Of a stretch of 64,000 nucleotides of DNA, positions 57,340 to 64,000 are shown piece after piece. The DNA comes from Juglans regia. Its lineage: Eukaryota > Streptophyta > Magnoliopsida > Fagales > Juglandaceae. Below the pieces are notes generated by a model. The model worked only from the letters and a program-made list of their open reading frames with translations, was not told the origin of the DNA and did not search any database. A program made the translations under genes and the position numbers. The first letter of the stretch is position 1; each line of letters starts with the position of its first letter. The stretch is taken from positions 42,462,302 to 42,526,301 of the forward strand of contig NC_049901.1 of the NCBI RefSeq assembly GCF_001411555.2, given 5' to 3'.

Positions 57340-58140
57340 GACTGATCTGGGTCTGGACTGGATTAGTCCAGTAACCCGAGCCAAAACCCGATTTAATGGT
57401 GAGACCGTGGGTCCGGTCACACTGACCTTAGGTCAGGCTTACTGTACAGACCCGACTCCTTGGCCCATTTTTTTAAAAATTTTATTTCTATTATTAGGCC
57501 GGGCCAAATTTCTCCCACTGTGCTGGTTCGTACCCTTATTATAGTTTTAAATCTTATTGGACTGGGCCAAAAGCCCACGGTCGGGCCCACAGCCTAAACC
57601 CTTACGTAAATGTTTAAAAACCCTAGATAGCAGACACCTCCTTCTTTCTTCTTTGTCCAAGCAAAGCTGCACCAGTCAATTTACAACCTTACTTCAGTTA
57701 GGAGCAATAGTGGACCTCTTCGATGAGGAGAAGAGGGCATGGCGTCCCTCCTGCCGCCGCCGACATCCACCACCTTTCACTATTATCCCCATTTTTGTTT
57801 TACCAAAATCACTGCTATGGCCACTGGGCTTTGAAGCCCTTTGTGCCGCGGTCATATATGTGTCATGGAGGAGGTTCTCAGCCTCTTCCCAGTGCCAAAC
57901 ACCCCTCCTTCTGTTTTGTTACCAACAAAAATCAAGAAAAATCACTATCAGACAACACCCATTCGAGGCTTCACAGCCTCTTACGCCACCCCCTTTACGC
58001 CGCCATATATGTCAAGTTACGGGCACGGTGATGCCGACCACCTTACGCTGCATACTACCGACCCACACAGCGGCCCCTTCCTCAACTCAGCACAGACACA
58101 CTACAAACAACAACAAACACAGTTCATAGTTCACAGTTCA
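57340..58140 (+). other. GC-rich segment with GGGCC motifs and a telo-box, possible gene 5' end or LTR
   Basis: Several TGGGCC/GGGCCC motifs (about 57480-57590) and AAAACCCTAG (57619) lie upstream of a pyrimidine-rich stretch, a combination common in plant translation-gene promoters. The frame at 57557-58129 (190 codons) starts within the motifs and has no recognised domain. The sequence is much richer in G+C than its surroundings, so it may be a captured gene fragment or part of an LTR. I do not call a gene. Confidence 0.35.
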
Positions 58141-58271
58141 TGAAATCTGAAACAAGTTAAAATACACATGCATAATATCAATATGAAAGTTTTACATATG
58201 CAGAACCAAAATTACAATTTTATAAACAGGTGAGACATTCATGTAGCATTCCCAAACAACTTATGTTTTTT

Positions 58272-58936
58272 TTCCTTAGACTGAAAAGAAATAGCAATTA
58301 GAGGCATGAGCATATACAATATTTTATTGATGTCATAAAAAATTTATAACCTGACGCTCAGCTAATATTGCATGATGTTAAATATTTTAACATGAATATT
58401 AGCAATTAGATCTTCAATTTTCTATGATTCATGATAATAAAATAATAACAGTTAAAAAACGTACATCCCTCTATTATAGTTTAATAAAGAATCTGATCTG
58501 ACTATAAGAGAAAGATTATCCTAACAATTTTACTTCTGAATGTCTCGTGATGGGTAAAGGCACAATGATGTTATAAGTGAGAATTCTTTAACCTCTCAGT
58601 ACTATTTATAGACTTTAGACGATCATAAAATCTAAAGATTTTGTATTCTATTATGACTAAATATAGAGATATTCTTATCTCATATCGTGGTTCATTAATT
58701 TTGAACTAATTTAAACCCATTATGATTCGGGCGTGATGGAGATTTCCATTATTCTACGTACGCACCTACTGCAATGACAAGACATTATGACAGCGCACTT
58801 CCACTCATGTCTTCCACTCTGAGAAAATAATTATGAAATGATCTTGATCAAGGAATGTTGGCATCTATCTATAAAAGCCCCTCGGTCTTGGCTTTCTGAG
58901 AACTCAAAGATTCAATAAACCACACTTGCAATCTTA
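58272..58936 (+). promoter_or_regulatory. Promoter of peptide gene 2, duplicate of 49193-49936
   Basis: It shares long blocks with the other promoter. The TATA box TATAAAAG is at 58870-58877, only 60 bp before the start codon, because the 5' leader is about 66 bp shorter than in gene 1. Confidence 0.75.
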
Positions 58937-59182
58937 ATGGAAGTTCGCAAGGCAATTATATTCTTCAGTAAGTTGTGCAGAATTACGTTGTTTATGTTGT
59001 TAATTTTCACCGCCAAACCTGTTTATGCTCTAAGGCACTTAAAAGTAGATCAGAAGGCGGGAGGACTCACTCTGAATATTAATGCTACTAAAGTTTCGCT
59101 CGCAAAAGGTCCGGTGCCACCCTCTGCTCCTAATGCTTGCCCTTATATTCCTGTGAAAGGTATGTGCCGGAAGGGGAAGTAA
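58937..59182 (+). CDS. Secreted peptide precursor, CTNIP/IDA-like (peptide gene 2)
   Basis: The 81-residue product is a paralog of peptide gene 1. The signal segment covers about residues 15-31, ending before ALRHL. The C-terminus is GPVPPSAPNACPYIPV followed by KGMC and a basic tail, with Cys68 and Cys77. The middle of the protein has diverged almost completely while the C-terminal motif is kept, which argues for selection on a released peptide. The cysteine spacing is shorter (eight residues between them) than in gene 1 (eleven), and C-P-Y replaces C-T-Y. The PVPPSAP core is close to IDA. A TATA box and a conserved promoter are present, and there is no intron. The family name is by motif recall. 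Confidence 0.72.
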   Translation: MEVRKAIIFFSKLCRITLFMLLIFTAKPVYALRHLKVDQKAGGLTLNINATKVSLAKGPVPPSAPNACPYIPVKGMCRKGK

Positions 59183-59888
59183 CTTATAAATTATGCTCTG
59201 CTACTAATTAAGCAGCGCTGCTTATGCTTTGGGTCAAGTCTCATCAATGCGCGCAGCATTATCTTTAGATAATATGAGTGTAACTTAGCTACCGAATAAC
59301 GTGAGGTCATGTGTGTTGAGTGTGGAGCCTGGTTCTACAGCGGAGGCAATCCGAGAAATCGCTTGTTGTTCGTTCGATCTATCGCTGGAGCGAAGCTCAA
59401 ATAAAAGTGTTAATGTTTAATTTCTCTATTTTTCTTTACTATTAATCTCTTATTATCATTTCCCAACAACGTACTGCATGTACATGCGTGTGATCTTTTT
59501 TCCTTCGATCTTTTCGTTGGATTCGGATCGAAAACCCAAATGAATTATCGCCTACTGCTTCTGTTAAAATAAAAGGTGTAGTCTGGACCTATTCGGCAAT
59601 TAATATGTTGGATTATAATTGCTAGTGTTGCTCGTTTCACAATTTATTTATCCTCCAATCAAAAACTGCCAGACTGTCATGCACGTCAATTCTTTCATAG
59701 TAAGTAATTAAATATCCTCACTCCCACATGACTATTAATTAAAACAAAACTTTCAAAAAAATGATGATGATCACAACTCCGGCCACGTCTGATCCTCGTA
59801 TTTCGACCAAATCCGGCTGCAGAATTAATAGTGATCTTAAAAATAGTTAAGAGTCAAAAGATTTATGCTTGTAGATAGTTTATACGTG
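59183..59888. other. 3' flank of peptide gene 2
   Basis: Probable 3' UTR followed by spacer. No gene or element was recognised before the copia LTR. Confidence 0.4.
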
Positions 59889-61616
59889 ATGTATTAGATA
59901 CTGAGTATGCATCAGCTACAAGTCGTTTTAGAAAAAGGATAACAATCTGTCCATTCTACTTTTACTTGTATTCTATTTTTATTTCTTTTATTACTTTCTG
60001 CACATGTTACTTTAATTAGCTGGTTTTCTTCCTTCATTTCTGAATTATTATATGGTATCTAGAGCCTAAGAGAATCCTGCCATGGAGGACCATCTAGAAA
60101 GTTCTGCCGATTCTTCATCTACCCACAGACAATTCCACAAACACCTCTCGTGCCATCAATATGGCTCGATACTTGAACTTGAGTGACCCCAGCAACCCTT
60201 TTTGACTAGACAACAGTGACAATCTCGCCGTGATTCTAGTCACCGATTTACTCACCATTGATAATTACCCTACTTGGTCGCATGCTATGTGACGGGCACT
60301 CCGTGCTAAGAATAAATTGGGGTTCATCACTGGTACAATCCCTCAACCAACTGACCCAGCGGATCCCCTCTTTGAGCTCTGGGAGCGTTGCAATGACATG
60401 GTGGTTTCATGGATCCAGAATTTGATCAACCCCTCTATCAAGTTTAGCGTGGTGTTCGTTGATGACGCGCGTGACATTTGGTCTAATCTCTAGGATCGCC
60501 TCTCCCAACAGAATGGCCCTCGCATCTTCCAGCTCAAGAAAACCCTAGCCAGCCTTCTCCAAGACCATGACTGTGTAAGTGTCTACTATGGTAGCTAAAA
60601 ACTCTCTGAGATGAGCTTTCGATATATAACCCAATCTCCGTTTGCAATTGTGGCACCATGAAAACACTGTTAGACCGATACCAGTGTGACTGTGTATTTC
60701 AATTTCTTATGGGTTTACATGATACATATTCCAATGTTCGTGACCAAATCATGCTCTTAGATCCCTTACCCTATGTCACCAAAGTTTTTTTCCTCATCCA
60801 ACAACAGGAACATCAACACCAATTCCTTTCTCATTCCCCCTCTCCTGATTCCATGGCCTCAGCTGTTAAAAGACCTTTTGTTCCAAATGCCAAATACTCA
60901 CCTCAGTCACGACCCTTCCCAAAGAAAGATCGAGCTTATTGCACCCATTGTAAAATTTCAGGCCACACTTTTGAAACATGTTTCAAAGCTGGTAATGCAG
61001 AGGCCCCCGTGTGCTCCCACTACAACTTGTCTGGACACACCATGGAGAAGTGTTATAAATTGCATGGCTACCCACCAGGCCATAAACTCTTTAGCAAGCC
61101 CCATACCTCTGCTGCTTTTGATACTCAATCTATGTTATCTTTTGCTCCTAACCTTGAGGAAGTTAGTGATGAATGAGTGGGTCTAACAAGGTCTCAGTAT
61201 CAACAGTTAATAGCTTTACTTCAGCCAAGGGAGCCTTCCATTCCTGCTTAGCCATCCGCTCAACAGATTCAGTCCAATCATCAACCTACCAATCAGCCTT
61301 CCACACATTCCCATCTCTCTAGTACCTCCATTTGTCTCTCTACCTGCACACACAACACCCTCCACTCAGTTGATAGTTATTGGATTATTGACATAGGTGC
61401 AACAGATCATATGGTCTGCTGCACTTCATTGTTCACTCAAATCACTACACATGTTTCCTACTATGTTAAGTTACCAAATGGCACTGAAGCTCCTGTCACT
61501 CACATTGGCACTGACCATTCTACTTTTACTTATATTATATTTTTATTTCTTTTATTACTTTCTACACATATTACTTTAATTAGCTGGTTTTCTTCCTTCA
61601 TTTTTGAATTATTACA
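59889..61616 (+). mobile_element. Internally deleted Ty1-copia element (LTR-gag-partial LTR)
   Basis: The 5' LTR (about 59889-60052; start uncertain) is followed by the primer site TGGTATCTAGAGCC. Gag covers about 60090-61176, with PTWSHAM, GTIPQP and a readable frame at 60658-61176 bearing two zinc knuckles (CTHCKISGHTFETC and the degenerate CSHYNLSGHTMEKC). A protease start (WIIDIGATDH, with Ile for Thr in DTG) lies near 61380. At 61514 the sequence jumps into the middle of the LTR, repeated as CCATTCTACTTTTACTT, and ends ATTATTACA at 61616. All of pol is missing, so the copy is dead. Stops occur in gag at about 60290, 60492 and 60597. Confidence 0.88.
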
Positions 61617-61807
61617 TGACGATTGGGAAGAACGTTGGAAAGTGCATGCAGCATGGTTAAAGGAATCATTTTGTCCGTGGAAAGTGCATGATGATCAAGT
61701 TCAAAATTACCCACTTGATAAAAAGAGGTGATTGATCGTCAGGTGAACGCAATTAAGATGTCATGTATACAAGAAGTATTAAGATGTTGCATGCATATTC
61801 TTCCTTA

Positions 61808-62155
61808 AGTCCCGTTTGGAATCTGGATTGAACTAAAATCAACTTAATTCAGTCTAATTTTAAGCTGAGTTTAGTATCCAAACATCCAACTCTCAAATCA
61901 TTAAACACATGTCAACTCAAAATATTTTTACACGTGGAACCCACAACCTTTTTCAACTTAACATCACTTTATACGCGGGATCTACAACCTTTGTCAACTT
62001 CTCATAAATACATCTAAACTCATCTTAACATCCAAGTACATTTGAACTCATTTTAAGTGGACACCACAAAACTCACTCCACCATCTCAAGTACTCACTGT
62101 TATTCATAAAAAACTCAATTCATCTCAACTCAATGTAACATCTAAACGGGGCCAA
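61808..62155. mobile_element. MITE, CCCGTTTGGA termini
   Basis: Left AGTCCCGTTTGGAATCTGG and right ACATCTAAACGGGGCC are inverted repeats. The interior contains CTCAACTCAATG/CAACTTAATTCAG-type repeats of the GATGAG family in the reverse sense. It is non-coding. Confidence 0.7.
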
Positions 62156-63613
62156 AATGTTGCATTGAACGATCATGTTTAGATTGGAAATCCTCTCTCT
62201 TCGGCTAGTAATTAGTTGCAGCCATTATATTTGAAGAGAAATAATTTAGTCACAAACAAGTTTTATAAAAGTAAACATATAAATTGACGTGATTTGATAC
62301 AGTATATTAGATTCTAAAATTATTTTTCTTGTAAAATAGATCTAACATATTATATAAAATCATATCATTTTGTAGGCAATTTGCTTTTGTGTAATCACTT
62401 CACTTCAATTTATGTAGTCATGTATGTAATATAACCGTTCCATACACTTTGCATGTCGTGCTATAAAATAGCTAGAGAACAATTATGCAAATGAAATATT
62501 GAGAAATATTTAATTGAATGGAATAGTACACTATATTCCTCTATTCTGATCATTCGAGCTAGCTAGCTTTACATGTAAAGTTAGAGTTTAAACTCAGAAC
62601 TTCTATTCTGATACTATGTGAAACCATCACCTGTATAAAAAAACTTAAGCTGATTGAAAGATATAGATTTGATTATTAATTTATATTATATTCTTAACAT
62701 GAAAAACTTTATATCATGTAATAGATTAATAATTAATTAGTGCGGTGGCCAAATAGTGATAGAAATATCATGTCCATTATGAGCTAATTATATATCTTAA
62801 GTAGTACAGATGATCTTGCATGGTAGGGCCATAAACTCAGAATAACCATAAAGAAAACTTATTTTACAAAGTATATATATAGGTACTTCACGATGAAGAT
62901 CAGCAAACCAGTACGTTAAGTGATCTATGATCTGTCAATTAGCTAAATATTTCTGAATAGCCATTTCTATAATAAAAGTCATCATGTAAAATAAGGCCGA
63001 TTTGTTTTAATCACTTTATATTTCTACTTATATATAAATTATTAATTAGCTGCTAATAGACATCATCACTTTATTTCTTTTGATACGATCGGCAGCCATT
63101 GCACACTTAATTTATCACAATATGGTATAACGTCACATGATCATCATGATTGGATTGCACGGTGCAATTTTTTTAAAACTTTTCAAAAGGAAAGAACTGA
63201 ACATGAGCTAGCTTCCACATATTTGACCTAATGGATTTGCTTTGGTTGTTGAATTCAACATATATTAAATTAATTTGCGAGCTTATCGCAAAGCATTATC
63301 TAAGTAGCTAGTGATTATGACAGCAACGGACAAGCGCATGCTCAGTTCCTCTATCCTTTGTCTTTTTCCTTTTTGTTTCTTCCTCCTCTTTTTCTTTAGT
63401 TTCCTTCTCTCCTCCCCTTTTAGACTCCGTTTTGTCTTTACCCTCTTCTTTCTTCTAGCTTCTCCTCTTGCGCTACTATTTTTCTCATCTTTTCCTTCAC
63501 TTTTTTCCCTCTCTATAGTCGAAAACTGATCTTTCGAGGCAACCTGCCCACCAGGGTCTTACGTGCATCCCACTATCAGCATTGTCAGAACTAATTTAAT
63601 TGAAACTCATAGG
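62156..63613. other. Intergenic, no gene seen
   Basis: AT-rich spacer. The frame 63311-63529 encodes a run of Phe, Leu and Ser from a pyrimidine-rich stretch and is not a credible gene. Confidence 0.4.
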
Positions 63614-64000
63614 CACTACAAGGCAAGCTAGGCACCTTTACTAGCGATTCAATTTCGCTGGTAAAGGCACCAAAATCGCTGCCAATCCTCTTTCTTATAA
63701 ATCGCTGCATATTCACCGGTATTAAAGCCCAATTTTTGATCTACTTCAATGGATACAAAAAATCGTCGAAAAATTTCATTACCGGCGGCATGAAATTTGC
63801 CGCCAATAGTAATTAAAAATCGCTGCAATTTCATGTTACGAGTAACTTATTCATCGCTAGCAAAGATTATTTCCAGCGATTTATTTCGTTCGCTAGAGTA
63901 TAAAAATCGCTGGAAATATTCAATTGCAGCTAATTTTTTATATCGCCGCAATAGAAAAACGGACGTCAAACAACAAATTATAGATTGAAATTGACAGAAA
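63614..64000. mobile_element. CACTA (En/Spm) transposon terminus, runs out of window
   Basis: The element starts CACTACAAGGCA and is followed by many short subterminal motifs AATCGCTG, TCGCTGG, CAGCGAT and GCCGCAA in both orientations up to the window end. A CACTA terminus with clustered subterminal repeats is diagnostic of En/Spm-type transposons. The transposase, if any, would lie to the right of the window. Confidence 0.8.

Noticed and set aside
57557..58129. 190-codon open frame
   Set aside because: It begins within promoter-like motifs, has no recognisable domain, and a second overlapping frame is equally long. Composition alone can explain it.
63311..63529. Small hydrophobic protein
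   Set aside because: A run of Phe, Leu and Ser from a pyrimidine-rich tract; no homologous feature or promoter was seen.

Overview
The window is nuclear DNA of a woody eudicot. It is AT-rich, crowded with retrotransposons and MITEs, and its genes are intronless with long intergenic spacers. The style of the MITEs (termini around CGTTTGGAT with GATGAG-rich interiors) reminds me of Fagales such as walnut, pecan or oak, but that is recollection and not proof of taxon.

The main content is a decaying tandem array of CYP94 cytochrome P450 genes (CYP94A-like fatty-acid hydroxylases), all on the plus strand. Three are intact: 9561-11111, 32219-33775 and 45653-47194. One copy (15117-22291) is a pseudogene split by a Ty1-copia element with a clean 5-bp target duplication and by a smaller hAT-like insertion, and it also has frameshifts and stops. 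One copy (39281-39889) keeps only its 3' part behind a copia LTR. A 76-bp P450 scrap at 26749-26824 ends at the same base, against the same LTR. Long flanks are shared: 1.2-8 kb with 26.9-30.5 kb, 13-15 kb with 30.6-32.2 kb, and 3' flanks at 11.1, 25.2 and 33.8 kb. The array therefore grew by segmental duplication of units of several kb, and many later insertions can be read by comparing the copies.

Region by region: 0-9.4 kb holds a copia relic, an hAT element, a 2.3-kb solo LTR and MITEs upstream of P450-1. 11-15 kb holds its 3' flank, a TRIM element and the promoter of dead copy 2. 15-25.3 kb holds the shattered P450-2 and a 5'-truncated LINE. 25-36 kb holds P450-3 and its flanks. 36-40 kb holds a copia relic and P450-4. 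40.6-42.6 kb holds an NLR fragment and LINE ORF1 debris. 44-47.2 kb holds P450-5.

At 49.2-50.2 and 58.3-59.2 kb lie two paralogous genes for 81-residue secreted peptide precursors. Each ends in PVPPS-[SA]-P followed by a cysteine pair. They look like a CTNIP/SCREW- or IDA-type phytocytokine family, and they keep more than 650 bp of matching promoter. Between them lie an hAT element, a MITE and about 5 kb of ORF-poor AT-rich DNA with two minisatellite-like arrays. The right end holds an internally deleted copia gag element (59.9-61.6 kb), a MITE and the terminus of a CACTA transposon (from 63614).

No tRNA, rRNA or CRISPR was seen. The two gene sets, oxidative fatty-acid metabolism (CYP94) and secreted peptide signals, are neighbours only; nothing in the sequence shows that they work together.
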